A stretch of 64,000 nucleotides of DNA, taken from Pegoplata infirma (Eukaryota > Arthropoda > Insecta > Diptera > Anthomyiidae). Under the pieces are notes generated by a model, which saw only the letters and a program-made list of their open reading frames with translations, was not told where the DNA came from and did not search any database. Positions within the stretch are counted from its first letter, which is position 1; the number at the start of each line of letters is the position of its first letter. The translations under genes and the position numbers were made by a program. The stretch is taken from positions 64,530,400 through 64,594,399 of the forward strand of contig OY992537.1 in the NCBI GenBank assembly GCA_963921195.1. Direction: 5' to 3'. Positions 35,025 to 48,264 of this stretch are shown here, piece after piece.

Positions 35025-36920
35025 CAGAGCTTCTCACTAACTTTTGCTTTGCGACCCCTTTTCAATATTTAAAATTTTTCGCGACCCCCCAATATAAAAA
35101 AAAATAAAATTATTAATGTGAACTTTGACCTCAGTTTTTTCAAAAACCTAAAGTAATGGAAAAATTTGGAAACCCATTTCAGAAGCAGCATTGAAAGTTT
35201 AATCGAAACCGTGTGGTCAGATCCCAGACGCATACCAAAAATTTCAAGTAAAAAACTTCTAAAAAATAAAACACAATTTTTGTGAACTTTGACCCCAAAT
35301 TTCTCAAAAATTTGAGAACCAGGTCTTGAACTACGGTATTTTATATCGAAACTTACTATCTTCATAGATTTTTTTTCCGAAAATAAAAGAAAAACCACCA
35401 GTTAAACCTGATCAGAAATGAAGAAATATTTACCAAGAAAGAATTTAAAGTCCAATTTGGAGGAATTATAGTTCTTTTTTCAAAATAATGTAACAATGTT
35501 TCGTATTGATCGAAATTTTTAGAGTCAGACCGAATATTCGGTATCGGTTTCGGCCGAATAATGGGGTTTCGGCCTATATTGGGTATTCGGCAAAATTTTG
35601 GCCGAATATTAGCCGAAACCGAAACTTCTTGGTATTTTAAAAAATATATAAAAAAGTCGCTAATTTTTTAATTTCGTGTTCCAATTTACTTGTTTCAGTT
35701 TACTTGAACAAAAAGAAGCAAGGTTGTCCAATAACTGTAATACTTGCTGTGTTTTTCAATTAGTGGATTTATTTTCTGATTAATCTTATTTTGTTTAAAA
35801 AAAATATTTTAAGATACCAAAACAAATTTGGAATATTTTTTTCCATAATCTACGATAAATTTGCAATTATAATTCGAAAAAATAATAAAAAAACTTGGAA
35901 AATGAAAAAAGTTATAAATAAATCAAAATTAATCAAAAATGGACTTAATTAATCCTAAAATTTAGTTGGATTAATTTTGATTTATTTATAACTTTTTTAA
36001 TTTTCCAAATTTTTTTATTATTTTTTCGGATTATAATTCCTAATTTATCGTAGATTACGGAAAAAAATATTCCAAATTTGTTTTGGTATCTTAAAATATT
36101 TTTTTTAAACAAAGTAAGATTAATCAGAAAATAAATCCACTTATTGAAAAACACAGCAACTGTTATAGTTCAAATATTTTTTTTCTCCTAATCTACATAT
36201 GAAATTTAAATTTTTTTTTTTACAGTTTTAAAAAAAAAAAAATTTATAAATGCAACAATTCCTATCATTCAAAAACAATAAAGTCCCGTATATTTATCTT
36301 TAAAATTTTTTTTAATGATTTTATTCATGCCTTTTTTAAGTTTCGGTTTCGGCCGAATATCTCTTTTTGGTCCAATATTCGGTTCGGTTTCGGTTTGGCC
36401 TCGAAAAACTGGTTTCGGTCAAACTCTAGAAATTTTATTCGATCGCGATTCTAGATCCGTTATTCGGATGCAGACTTGGAATCAGCATTATTAAGTAAAT
36501 CGAAAAAAGTGGTCATATCCCAGACGCATCCGAAAATTTCACAAACAAAGCTCTTTAAAATGCACAAGAATACGTTTTTGTGAACTTTGCCTTTAATTTT
36601 CTCAAAAACGTACTAGAAAAATTTGTAACCCAGATTCGGAATCAGCATCGAAAAGTTAATAGAAAACGAACTGTCAGATCCTAGACTGAGCCAAAACACT
36701 TCACAAATAAGTGTTGGGCATCCAGAGAAATTAACAACTGCACAGTGATTACGGAGGGACCTTAAGTGATGGAAAAATATTTTTCTTTAATAAAACTATT
36801 TGTATATTTTTATAACACAACAATTAAAAAAATGTGTTTAAAATTTACAAAAATTTAAGGTTTTAACAAATTTGTTCACGACCCCCTGGGGGGTCGCGAC
36901 CCACCGTTTGAGAACCATTA
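35025..36920. mobile_element. hAT element with GGTTCTCA-type ends
   Basis: Left CAGAGCTTCTCACTAACTTT with TTGCGACCCC, right GGGGTCGCGACCCACCGTTT then GAGAACCATTA. An exact 8-bp duplication TCTTAAAT lies at 35017-35024 and 36921-36928. A second hAT element is nested inside. No transposase. Confidence 0.88.
35520..36428. mobile_element. hAT element nested in the previous one
   Basis: Ends TAGAGTCAGACCGAA / TTTCGGTCAAACTCTA with the 8-bp duplication GAAATTTT (35512-35519, 36429-36436). Subterminal GGTTTCGGCCGAATATT motifs repeat on both sides. The core is a nearly perfect inverted repeat with arms 35748-35935 and 35968-36165. Confidence 0.88.
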
Positions 36921-38379
36921 TCTTAAATGATCCGTAGTTGCAAGAAAAGATTCGCACTTTATTAATATTCAGGGTATTCACATCAGAAATGCTTGACCCT
37001 TGCAAAAATGTTAAATTTTTATTTTCTATTACCTTTTGCAAAAAAATATTCCCAATTTATTTTAACATTTGCTTCTACCCAGTCAGAAAAATACAATCGC
37101 AAAAGCGTTGTGGACGGTTGTACGAGCGTTCTGTATACCAACTTCAAAGCGCATTCAGATGATCCGAATGATAACATCGATCTACGCTAGGTTTAAAGCG
37201 TTTTAAAAGCGATGTAAAAAAGTGCTTTGAGAACGTTTTTTAAAGCCATCAAAGCGCTTTAAAAACCCAAAGTGAAGAATTTCTGTTTTAGTTCGGTTAT
37301 AATAATTTGTTTGATACAAAGTGAAATTAGAAAAAAAAATGTTGTACTCCAAGGAACTTAGAAAATTTAAAAAAAAAATTTTCGAAACCCGGCTAAAAAT
37401 GTTGTATATTATCATATATGATATCATATATGAGACCATATACAGTAGCATATATAGTATCAAATATGGTCTCATATATGACCATATTCCAAAATTGGCG
37501 CTTATATAAGACACGATCATATATGATCTAATATATGTGATCATATATTAGATCATATATTGAATCATATATTGGATAATATATTGAATCATATATGGGA
37601 TCATATATGATGTCGTTTTCAATTTGTTTTACATTCTTTTTCATATTTTTTATTTTTTTTTTTTCATTTTAAACTATATGTAATAGATTATTATGTATAT
37701 ATTCACCAGAATTGCAAACGGTGCACATTAGTATAATTTAAAATTAAAAATATTTTTTTATTAATTTTGGTGTTTTCATATATTTTAATGAAACCCTTTA
37801 GTTTGATGATTTTCATTTTTTAGTTACTATCGTTTGCATTTTTGGTGACCATATAAAAATAAATTATTTAACTTATAGATATGAGAATACATTTTGATAG
37901 TCAACAAAATAATTTGAACATAAAAGATCTTATACATCAAGTTTTTCAATTGATATCAATTACGAAAGATGCGAGCAAAGAGCTTATTAAAGGAACGTTG
38001 ATTTCCATTGTGTTTTCTTGTTTTAGTGTTAATTCCGATTATCTTCAGACTTAGCGTTTTTGTTATGGTATAAGCCTCTATTTTACAATATTTATAATCA
38101 AAATCTAAAAAAAGGATATAAAATAATATTAATATTTAAGATATTTCTAGAATTTTTATTGTATTTAAGTATTACCAACGATAGCATTTTGTGCTAATAG
38201 GTTAATGATAACACGGATGTCATTTAACGAAGCAACCATGTACCTTTAAAGATTGGCTAGATACTGCTAGTTTGGTTTGGTTGTAAGTGGCTGCTGACGT
38301 TTTACGTCAACACACGTAGACTCTGAGGTCCATTGTGATACCACGGGACCGTAATAGGTTCCCCTACTAGTCCCTGTCG

Positions 38380-38583
38380 TTAGTTAAACCAATTTGAGCT
38401 TCTTATGAAACTCCTTAGATATTGAATTTTGACATCCGACAAATCAGAAAGATCGTACAGCTCCCTAGATCCCAGTGAAGCAAGTCTCTGACCAGAAAGT
38501 GCCGGGCAATGGCAAATAAAGTTTTCGATAGTTTGCAACTCCTCTTCATCCATGCAACTCCGGCAAAAGTCATTCGACGGCAC
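38380..38583 (-). pseudogene. Non-LTR retrotransposon remnant (C-terminal end of RT/RNase H ORF)
   Basis: The - strand reads MPSNDFCRSCMDEEELQTIE followed by NFICHCPALSGQRLASLG and about 29 further residues. The Cys/His spacing C-x2-C..H-x-x-C-P is typical of the end of ORF2 in I/Jockey/LOA-like LINEs of insects. Only about 68 codons remain. The neighbouring sequence 38220-38380 may be its 3' UTR. The call rests on motif resemblance alone. Confidence 0.6.
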
Positions 38584-39041
38584 ATTTAACCGCTAGTTAC
38601 ATACATACATGTTGGAGTGTATTTTGTTAAGACCATGGGATGCTAAAGCTCATTGGATGCTAAAGACTATGGAATGCTTTTTAAGGAAAGATATATTGTC
38701 TTTCAGAAATCCATCTGAAAAAAATATTAAAAATTATTACACATTTCTTTTTTATTCCAGCAAAAAAGAACTTGCTACTACTAAATGCATGCATTAAAAG
38801 AGACTTCGATTAAAAGCAATATATTTAGTAGTATGTATTTTATCTTGCTGGGTTATGTTTGTAAGAATATTTGAAGGATAGGGATAAAAACTATTTCTAC
38901 TTACATCATGTTTCTAAGGATATTTGAAAGACATGGATAATAACTATTTCTACTTACATCATGGTGACAATGTGCCAGGTTGTCACTTTCGCTTATAGAC
39001 AGCTTTCTTGTAATTGTATAAAGACGTTGTCCTTCCCAAAT

Positions 39042-39530
39042 CGTTACTCAACCTTAAAACTGATACGTTCTTTTCATTTCGATTTGCTTTGGCGACAGTA
39101 AGCGATTTCAAAATAGTTTGTAGTTTTGGAACCGTAGTGATAACATTATGGTCGTGCATATGCCCTCTGCTCTAAGTTAAGCGAGCTTAACGTACCTCCG
39201 CATGGTTGAATTTTTTAGTAACTCGGCATTCAAACTTCTTATACGTTCTTTCCATTTCCTATTTGCTACAGTAAGGGATTTCAAAATAATTTATAGCGTT
39301 GGAACCGTAGTGATAACATTTCTGGTGGTGCATATGTCCTTTTCTCCAAGTTGTGTGAGCTTAACGTTACTCGGCCTCAAAACTGCTTATACGATCCATC
39401 ATTTCCATTTTGTTATGGCGACATTAAGGGATTTCAAAATAGTTTGCAGTATTGCAATCGCAGTGAAAACATGATGGTGGTGCATAGGCCCTCTCCACGA
39501 AGTTGCACGAGATTAACGAAGCTGCGTAGT
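39042..39530. repeat. Three diverged tandem units of about 150-170 bp
   Basis: Each has TTTCAAAATAxTTTxxAG, GAACCGTAGTGATAACAT, GGTGCATATGxCC and an AAGTTxxxCGAGCTTAACG end. Anchors lie at 39131, 39303 and about 39453. No known satellite recognised. Confidence 0.6.
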
Positions 39531-40989
39531 TTAATTTTCTTCAACATCAAAGCACTCTATTATTGTATTTGCGACATATGTACATATGTACATTTACTCA
39601 TTTTGAATATGATCTTGTTTTGGAATAAAATGTCCACGATTATACTTGTTATAACATTGAACTGGAAAAAAATAATACATATGATTTTATAATTCTAAAT
39701 ACATATTAATAAAAACTTACCTTTTCCATTTTTTTTATGTAAAAGTAACTTTTTTAATCAGAATATTTTGCAACTAGGAAACAATATTTGTTAAATTATT
39801 GATACGAATCGGTATTAAGGTATAAATATGGTAATAAAATATAATTTCAATCGTAAAAAACTTTTATTTTGTAATTCCGGTTGATATTTTCATACACGTG
39901 CACTAAAATTTAACATTTATGATAACATATATGTTTCCATATATGATATCATATATGGCACATATTTTATATACGACCACATATATGGGATCGTTTCTTG
40001 CATATATGGTCACATATATGTTTCCATATATGTCATATATGATCATATAAAGATCTATATATAAGCATATATGAACATACACATTTATTTTTAGCCGGGA
40101 ACTTAAAAAATTAAAAAAAAAAAAATAAAATTCTAAAAACATTTTTGATGATTTTTTTCTTAAAAAAATTGTTATTCAAAAATAGTTTCGGAACTTGAAT
40201 TTTTTTTCAAAAGAAAAAAAAAATTAAATAATTCTTAAAACACTTTTCGAATACCCTCGCAAAGCGTTCCAAAAAAACGTTTTGAGATTGCTTTTTTTTA
40301 GTTATAGTGCTTTCAAAAACGCTCACAAAGAGTTTGAAAATATCGTTTTGAGAATGTTTTTTTTTTGTTAAAGTGCTTTCAAAACGCTTTTTTTAGAATC
40401 GTCGTCAATTTCTGCTAGGGTATTCACAAAAAAAAACAAATAAAATTTTAACATAGCGCAATTTTGCAAGACTAAAATTTCTGACGTAAATTCCATTATT
40501 ATTGCTAATCTTTACAAAATAACAAGCAAATAAAGTTGCAATTTTGACATTGCGCAATTTTGCAAAACTAACATTCCATTATTATATTTTAAAAACTAAG
40601 CGAGATAGAGTAATGGGAAATATTTTTTGCCACTATTACCCCTCTATAACCTCTTTAGCGATCCCAAATCAATTTTTTTTGCTATATTTTTAAATTGCAA
40701 ATAACTTCTTAAATAAACTAGATACAAGCAAAAAGACGTTAATTTGATATTTTGGTTATATCTCAAAAACTAAGCCAGATAAAGCAAAATGGATGAAACT
40801 TTTAACAATATTACCCCTCCTTAGCCCCTTTAGCGAGCCCTGATCAAATTTTTCTTTGATATATAACATTAAAAAAAATTAGAAAAAAGTTAAAAAAAAA
40901 AAATAATTTTAAAAATTTTTTTTTTTAAATTTAAGTTCAATGGAAAAAAGTCGGGAACAAATTCCAAAATAATAAAAAAAAATTAGCGT

Positions 40990-42262
40990 ATGACACATGT
41001 GCCGTTAGACTGGCATTTTTTTGTATGGGAAAAAGTTTTTCTTCCGATTTTGAACGTCAAGGCAAATTTTATTCTCTTAGGCCTAAAACTTATGTGGTAC
41101 AAATTTGAGGTCATTCGGATTAAATTAACCAGTGGCGCCCGGCGATCAAAGTTTTGGACTTTTGAAAATTTTTAGAAAAAAAATTATGTCTTGCGACACA
41201 TCATACTTATTAAGTTTGATGCACTGACCATGAATATCAAAGAATTTAAAAAAAAAGGTCTAACGGTTTTCGAGATATCGCTATTTGAAATTTTGAAAAA
41301 ATGGTGGTTTTTTCCTACGTTCTATAAATTTAAAAAAAAAAAATCTCAAAATTTGTTACCCTTGACTCTTTCATAGAGCTTGACACAATCTTTCATTTAA
41401 AGTTAATTTGACCCAAATCCGATCACTTTAACACGTGGCGCCCTTCGATCAAAGTTTTGAATTTTTGCAAAATTTCCACTAAAATTTTGGATTTTTGGAA
41501 AATAAAAAAATAAAAATATCTCGCGATACATAATTTTTATTCATTTCAGCATTTCATCAAAAAATATCTGAAATCAGTCGAACGGTTTTCGAGTTATCGC
41601 CATTTGAAATTTGTCAAAAAAATTCCAAAAATGGCGGCGTTTTCCTACGTTCAAGAAATTTAAAAAAAAAAATCTGAAAATTTTGTTTCCGTTAACTGAA
41701 GCTGGATCCAAAATTTCATTTAAATTTAATTTGAGCTAAATAAGACCATTTTAACCCATGGCGCCCTTCGATCAAAGTTTAGAGTTTTTGGTAAAAAAAG
41801 TTGTAAAAAGCTTAACTTTTTCGAAGGGCGCCGCTGGTTAAAATGATAGGATTTTGCCCAAATAAGGTTTAAATTAAAGATTGTCTTAAGCTCTATTAAA
41901 GGGAAAGAAATTTTGAGATTTTTTTTTTTATTTCTTGAACATTGGAAAAAAACTGTAATTTTTGGCAAATTTCAAATAGCGATATCTCGAAACCCGTTCG
42001 ACCGATTTTAAAAGATTTTTGATATTCGTGTTTAACCCATCAACATTAATAAGTATGATGTGTCGCAAGACATAGTTTTTTTTAATTTTTTAAATTTTCG
42101 AAAAACCCAAATTTTGATCGACGTGCGCTACGGGTTAATGTAATCCGATTGACCTCAAATTTATACCACATATTTTTTCGGTCCACTAGAATAAAAATTT
42201 TACCGGAAACTTGGGAAAATCCTAACTTAAAGAAAATGGCGTGTGCCAAGGTATGGGCACAT
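40990..42262. mobile_element. 1.27-kb foldback element
   Basis: The left arm (GACACATGTGCC..., GGTACAAATTTGAGGTCATT, TGCGACACATCATACTTATT) is inverted at the right (AATAAGTATGATGTGTCGCA, TGACCTCAAATTTATACCAC). Imperfect arms span about 450 bp. The middle holds two more GGCGCCCTTCGATCAAAGTT blocks. Confidence 0.65.
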
Positions 42263-42489
42263 AACACATCTGTTTCTGAAATTCTCTGAATCAGTTACAT
42301 TTAAGTTCAATGGAAAGAAGGTCGGGAATAAATTCTAAAATAATTAAAAAATAATTTAAAAAAAACATTTTTCGGCTCACTCCGAAATAAAATCCTGGAC
42401 ACGTTCCTGGCTACAGTAAATTTATACTTCTGATGTAACCTAATGTTTTTTGTCGAGTAGATCACAAAAATGTCCATTAAACTTAAAAT

Positions 42490-43000
42490 TTAAAATTGTT
42501 TTCAAACAAGTGAGAGTTTTGTAAAATGTGAAAATAACATTAACAGAAAATTGGAGGAAGCGTGTGTGTGGTTGGAAACGTTGAAGAACAACTTCTCTCT
42601 CGCAATAAATGTTTACAAATTCATTTATGATTCTTTTTACGCTTTTGTTTATATTCACGCCCACAAAAGGGGCGGGCAAAAATACGTATTTTCAAAGGAC
42701 TGGGTCCAATTGAAGGACTTTAATCTTTTTCTGACTTAGAAATGTTTTATTTGTTTAACAATAATACAAAAAAATAACATGTTCTACTGAAAAATTACTT
42801 TTTTCAAAGGTTGGTTTTATTTTTTAAGGGGAAACATTCTTTACCTGGCTCGATTTTGATCATTTCCGAAACTTAACTAGCCCGAGACCATAAGACATAT
42901 CTATGCCAAACTTAAAAAGTCTAGCTCTTTTATTTTGGGCTGTATCTGGATTTCCGCAGACGGGCGGACGGACAGACGAATATTACTACTTTTACTACAG
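42490..43000 (-). repeat. Diverged mini-me/DINE-type copy
   Basis: AACAAGTGAGAG at 42507, CACGCCCACAAAAGGGGCGG at 42657, CTAGCTCTTTTATTTTGGGC at 42921 and a (GACG)n remnant at 42958-42980, in the order of the inverted 32-kb copy. Two short palindromes follow at 42985-43120. Confidence 0.6.
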
Positions 43001-43298
43001 CTGGAAATTTTCAATGCAAAAAATAAACAAAACTTTCCAGTTGTAGTAAAAATAGTAAGAAATTTAAGTAAACAAACAAATTTATTTACCAGGGTGCTGG
43101 TAAATAAATTTGTGAAGCTTTATTAGAAAGTATACGAAAACTACTGGGTCAGTTGGTCGGTGGTAAATTAAATTCCTATAACATTCATTATTTTAATAAA
43201 GATTTTGTGTAAAAATTTTAATTTTGGCAAATACGAAAATTTTTAGCAATTATTTTGTATAATAAATACTCTCGTTAAATTTTTTTTGCAAGTACTTA

Positions 43299-45010
43299 CA
43301 AGGGAAGTCTCCCTAGTGTCCCCCGCGGATCTTTATGGAATTGGTTTGATTTTGTAGATCAGAAAAAATAAAGGGACACGTATTTTTTTTAGCGGCCCAA
43401 ATTCATATTTAGGGGGTAAAAAGGAGGGGGGAAGACAAGGCCATTTTTCAGTTTTTTTCGTCTATCTCCTATTTTATGCAAAGAAACCTAGTCATGTTAC
43501 ATAGCAAATGAAAGGTCTATGGAAAAACTATCTACGTGTGCTAAGAACGTTTCCAAACATGCACAACTTTTCGTCATATTGAGTAAAATACCCAAATTTT
43601 ATGACATTTTTGTTAATAAGTCGAAAATATTAACTTATTTGGCCCGTTGTTAGCACCACGAGATAGGTATTTTTAATACCTTTAATCTGATACCACACAT
43701 GCATATATTAATTTTGTTTAAATAGGCGTAAATCGTAAAAAACTAAAAAAGGTCAATTTCCCCCCCATACAAATCGACCCCCCCTAAAAATGAGTTTGGG
43801 CCGCTAAAAAAAAAAATACGTGGGCCATTCCAAAAAATTTAGCTCAAATTTTAGTCATTTTTGGAAATGGTGTCTCAGATTAATTTGAACCTTGACACAT
43901 AGATAGCCCTCATAAATATGATATATGTACCATATATCGTTTTTTTACATTTGGTGTATTTAACGAATTATGGCGGGTCAAAGATTGACTTTTTTAGCAA
44001 AAGTAAGAAAAATATATCACGTTTAAAGAGCTGTAGCTTCTTAACCAATGAACCGATTTTCACAAATTTAGGCTCATGTGAAAGCTGGGGTTCTTCTTTA
44101 AGAAAATATTTTTAAAATAACACAGTTTTTTTTTACAGAAATGATGCAAAAATGCAAAAACATTTTTTCTTTTCGAATATTTAAAAAAACACATCTTCGA
44201 TTTTTTTTAAAAAAATTCTGGTGAAAAATAACAATGTTTTGTATAACATATTCAAAATTCAGAGTGGGATCTCCATGGGATCAAAAAATATTCTGTTTTA
44301 AGTACGATGTTCTCATATTTTTCCCTTAGAAAATTTAAATTTCTAATGTTTTGAATGTTTTCAAAATTTTAATAGTATAATTTTCTTTGAAAATTTAAAT
44401 TTTTATATTGAAGAAACATAAAATTTTAATTTTCTAAGGTAAAATTTAGAACCTCGTACTAAAACCAGAATATTTTTTGATCCCATTGAGATCCCACTCT
44501 GAATTTTGGATATGTTGTACAAAACAGTATTGTTTATCACCAAACTTTTTTTAAAAAAAATCGAAGATGTGTTTTTTTAAATATTCGCAAAAAAAATGTT
44601 TTTGAATTTTTCCAACACTTCTGAAAAAAAAACGTATTCTTTTGAAAATATTTCCTAAAAGAAGAAGAATTAAGCTTTCATATGAGCCATTACTTGTGAT
44701 AATCGGATTACTAGTTAAAAAGTTAGAGCACGTTAAACGTCATGTATTTTTCTGACTTTTGTTCAAAAAGTCTAACTTTGACCCGCGATAATTTGAAAAC
44801 AACAGCAAATTTTGAAAATCCAAAAATGCAACATATCTCATATAAACGTGGATATGTATGAGCCAAATTCTCAGTGGCGTCCAAAGGCATGTTTCCGAAC
44901 AGTGGGGCGAAAATTTTTGGAATTACCCACGTGTCGAATTAATTTTCGTTCTTAACAACATATCCAAATTTCATGAAGATCGGAGGGTGACACCAGGGAG
45001 ACTTCCCTGG
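43299..45010. mobile_element. PIF/Harbinger-like MITE (second family) with nested foldback
   Basis: Begins CAAGGGAAGTCTCCCTAGTG after TTA and ends CACCAGGGAGACTTCCCTGG. Both outer parts match the 588-bp copy at 52704-53291. The extra 1.1 kb at 43823-44928 is a nested insertion. The last bases are mutated, so the right TSD is lost. Confidence 0.8.
43823..44928. mobile_element. Unclassified foldback transposon, probable ACGTG target duplication
   Basis: Comparison with the empty site in 52704-53291 shows ACGTG on both sides (43818-43822, 44929-44933). The ends GGCCATTCCAAAAA / TTTTTGGAATTACCC are inverted. Most of the element is one palindrome: TTGTATAACATATTCAAAAT, GAGTGGGATCTC and ACATCTTCGATTTTTTTTAA recur inverted around 44390. 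Confidence 0.75.
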
Positions 45011-45282
45011 TTTCGTATATTTTCTTTTCGTATATTTTACCAAGTTTTTGCGTAAATAACATAAAAATATATAAATAATAATTATATAATATATAAAAAT
45101 AACATAATCATTTTCTTCATAATTTTTTACATAAGGATTTTTTGGCTAAATTACGAAAACTACTTCGTCGGTTGTAGAGTTTTAGCATTTTTTTGGTTAA
45201 TTTAAAATATATTTTTTCTTTAATCCTAAAAGTATGCACTTCTTTTTTCACATAACATCGAAAATCATTTTATTCAGTCTTA

Positions 45283-45868
45283 CAAGGGAAGTATCTCAAC
45301 CCTTATGAACCGATTTGCCTGAAACTTAAAATATATATTAAAGAGACGATTTTAAGGTAGGGGTGTCTCGGCTTATCGGCCATATCGGTGTTTAAAAATT
45401 TCGTTGTCCCCTTATGAAACCATGTGGACCTTCGGGAAAATTTTGATAACTTCCGAACTAACAGAAATATCATCTAGGGCAAAAATACGGGTCGACTTAA
45501 ATTTAATAAAGATTATTTCTTATCCATATGGATATCGTACGTCTATGTCTTCACATAAGTACCCCCCAAAATTTACACATTTTCCTGAAAAAAATATTTA
45601 AAGAAGCCGAATTTGTACAAGGTTATGCCATCATTGGATAGGCATTAAAAAAACCTTTCTTCTCATATGAAAATATCATGTAGTTTCTTAAAAAAAATGG
45701 CTGAAAAATCCAAAAAACAATTTTTTCGCCATTTTTGACCCATGTTTTGAACCCCTAAATCCCCGATATGGCCGATAAGCCGAGACACCCCAACCTTAGA
45801 ATTGTCTCTTTGATATATATTTTAAGTTTCAGGCAAATCGGTTCATAAGGGTTGAGATACTTCCCTTG
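45283..45868. mobile_element. PIF/Harbinger-like MITE, copy 3
   Basis: 586 bp, TTA on both sides (45280-45282, 45869-45871). The non-palindromic centre is in the opposite orientation from copies 1 and 2. Confidence 0.85.
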
Positions 45869-46190
45869 TTAGGCCTTTTTTGTTGGCAAACTTAGATTGT
45901 TAACATGCATCAAAACGAAAAAAAACGAAACGTTAACTTCCATAAATTTCTCAATTTAATTTAGCGTCGTTTGGAATAGTTTTGTAAAATATTACACATT
46001 TTCTATAAAATATTGATAACATAGTTTATTAGACTCAATTTAGCTTGAAAGCAACACAAAAACATTTAACTTAAGGGTTAATAAAACGTCATCAGCTTTT
46101 ACTACTGGGCCCTTGGTGGCGCTAGCTTATTTTTTTTTCAGTAAATTCCTGAAACGGAAGTGAGAAAAATAATTATTACCTACCTAATAT

Positions 46191-46940
46191 GCAATTTACA
46201 TATACCCCGAAATCCATATAAATTTGGATTTCAAATCCAATTAAAATCTATACCGTTTACATATGCTTTTTTGACATTTAGCGGGATTTTGTTTGTACTA
46301 ACTCTGTATTTTCTTTTGATTTGTGTACAGGGTTGTTAGTGGGAAAATTACCCAATTTTATAAATATTTCAAAAAACAATGATTTTTCTTTGCCGGAGCC
46401 AATATTTTCAATCCCACTAGTATATGTTGGGACCACAATATCAAAAAATGTGTTTTTATGTAGAGCTGCTTCTTTAAATGCAAGAAAATTAACATTTTTG
46501 CCAAGTTTGGGGCCGCCACCATCGAGTGTTTTTCTTTGTTAGGAAGACCAAATTGGTCAACTAAATTGTGCGTTTACCATTTGCAATGGTAAATTTTAAA
46601 TGAAACATTGTTAAACATTGTTTTTATTAATCTTTTAATAGTTTTTAAAAAATAAATTTTAATTGTTTTTTTACTTTATAAAAAAACAACAACAGCTGAT
46701 AAAAAAATCGTTTGCAGCGTTGCAAAAAGGCATTAGGGATGATTATTTTGTGAAAAACCATAGTTGTACAATTAAGTAGTAGAAATTTTTTGGGATTTTG
46801 AATTGCGATTTTACGATTTTCCCAAAATCCAAGTTTTTTTTATATGGGATTTGACATTTGAAATCCAAAAAAGTAATGGGATTTACTTGGATTTTCATTG
46901 AAATCCCATTTTTTCTGGATTTCGAGGTATATGTAAATGG
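46191..46940. mobile_element. Foldback MITE with TTTACATATACC ends
   Basis: Left GCAATTTACATATACCCCGA then AATCCATAT, right GGATTTCGAGGTATATGTAA then ATGGC. The inner GGATTTCAAATCC motifs are also mirrored. It carries no gene. Confidence 0.65.
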
Positions 46941-47272
46941 CATATAAAGCGAATAAAACTAGGTGTTTCTTCACAATACAGCAGCAAGCAGCAGACACCA
47001 AAATTTTTACATGTATTTTGTTGTTGTCGCAACAACAAAATACATGTACAAATTTTGCTGTTTGCTTCTGTATTGTGAAGAAACACTAAAGAAGTGTAAA
47101 TATGATTGGTTTCGGTATGCTTTACTGATTTTTATGTGGTAATTAAAATTTAGTCATTAAAATGAAATTAGGAACTTTAAATAAACTGCCCCTAGAATAA
47201 AGTTTGTATGTACTGTGGTTTGGAAGCAACAGACTCCCAGAACTAAGATGCCCATTATAAGTACATATAGAG

Positions 47273-48058
47273 CAGGGATGGAATTGTTGATACAAATGTA
47301 CTTTTTTTGATACTATTTAATGTTGAAAAATACGTTGATACGCCCATGACTCATTTGATACATTTTCAAAATTAAACGAATTTTAATTAATTTTTTTATT
47401 GAAATGTTTTTCTTGCTAATTGAAATATGGTTATTCGTGGAGAAACTTTTTAAATTTAAAAGAGTTTCATTTATGTTGATGTATGGTCTAATGAATAACA
47501 GCTGACTTTTCACGCCTCGTCCAAAATAACTTTAACCTCAAGTTGCGAACACTGTAAATGTCTTTCTTGATTATGACTCTGGGTTGCCCTGCTACTATAT
47601 TTCAACGAAAATCAAAATTTTTCCCGTGGAATAATTTTTGTCTTAAATATATATTTCATATCTCTATTTTGTTTTCGAGATAAGCTTATAATGTAAATTT
47701 TTTAACGTTTTACCGTTACTTTTTCAAAAACGGCTCTGGCAAAAATTTTGATTTTCGTCGAAATGTAGTGGTGGGGCTCCCGGGTTTCATATTCAGGAAA
47801 GACATTAACAGTGTTTGCAACTTGTGGTAAAAGTTGGTTTGGCCGAGGCGTGTTTTGTTTATTAAATTTGTTTTTCCCGAAACAACTGTAAAATCTCATT
47901 TTATATTTTTAATCCACATTCATGAATTTTTAGTACCGGCTTCGTTTTTAATTACTATTTTTTGTTGTTTTTTAATAAAAAAAGTACGTTGAAGGTCAGA
48001 AAAGTACAATTTAAAATCATTTTTGATACCAAAACGAAATTGTCATATTTCATCCCTG
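47273..48058. mobile_element. Non-autonomous hAT element
   Basis: Ends CAGGGATGGAATTG / ATATTTCATCCCTG, exact 8-bp duplication ATATAGAG at 47265-47272 and 48059-48066. The interior has inverted text around TCGACGAAAATCAAAATTTT (47600 and 47745). Confidence 0.85.
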
Positions 48059-48264
48059 ATATAGAGGGCGTATGCTTATTTTTTCCAGTAAATTCCGGAA
48101 ACGGAAGTGAATAAAAAAAATAATTATTATTAGAAAAATAAAAACTAAAGAAGTGTAAAACCGATTTTTTTTTCTTTGGTTATTGATTTTTATGTGGTAA
48201 TCAAGATATGAGTCATTAACAATTGAAATTAAGAACTTTTAACAAACCGCCGGAAACAGTTTTA

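Larger units (their letters stand above)
37391..40098. repeat. Element with CCCGGCTAAAAAT ends and ATCATATATG arms
   Basis: CCCGGCTAAAAATG at 37391 and its inverse ATTTTTAGCCGGG at 40086 bound arms of (TCATATATGA)n at 37415-37620 and 39915-40085. Between them lie the LINE remnant and a diverged three-unit tandem repeat. Whether it is one element or two insertions is not certain. Confidence 0.5.

Noticed and set aside
34486..35037. 183-codon open frame on the - strand
   Set aside because: Length comes from T-rich sequence read as Phe and Lys. It spans repeat fragments and a hAT border, and has no domain-like pattern.
35069..35398. 109-codon open frame on the - strand as a possible hAT transposase piece
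   Set aside because: It lacks transposase-like motifs and its sequence recurs in the same element near 36480-36700 as diverged noncoding repeats.
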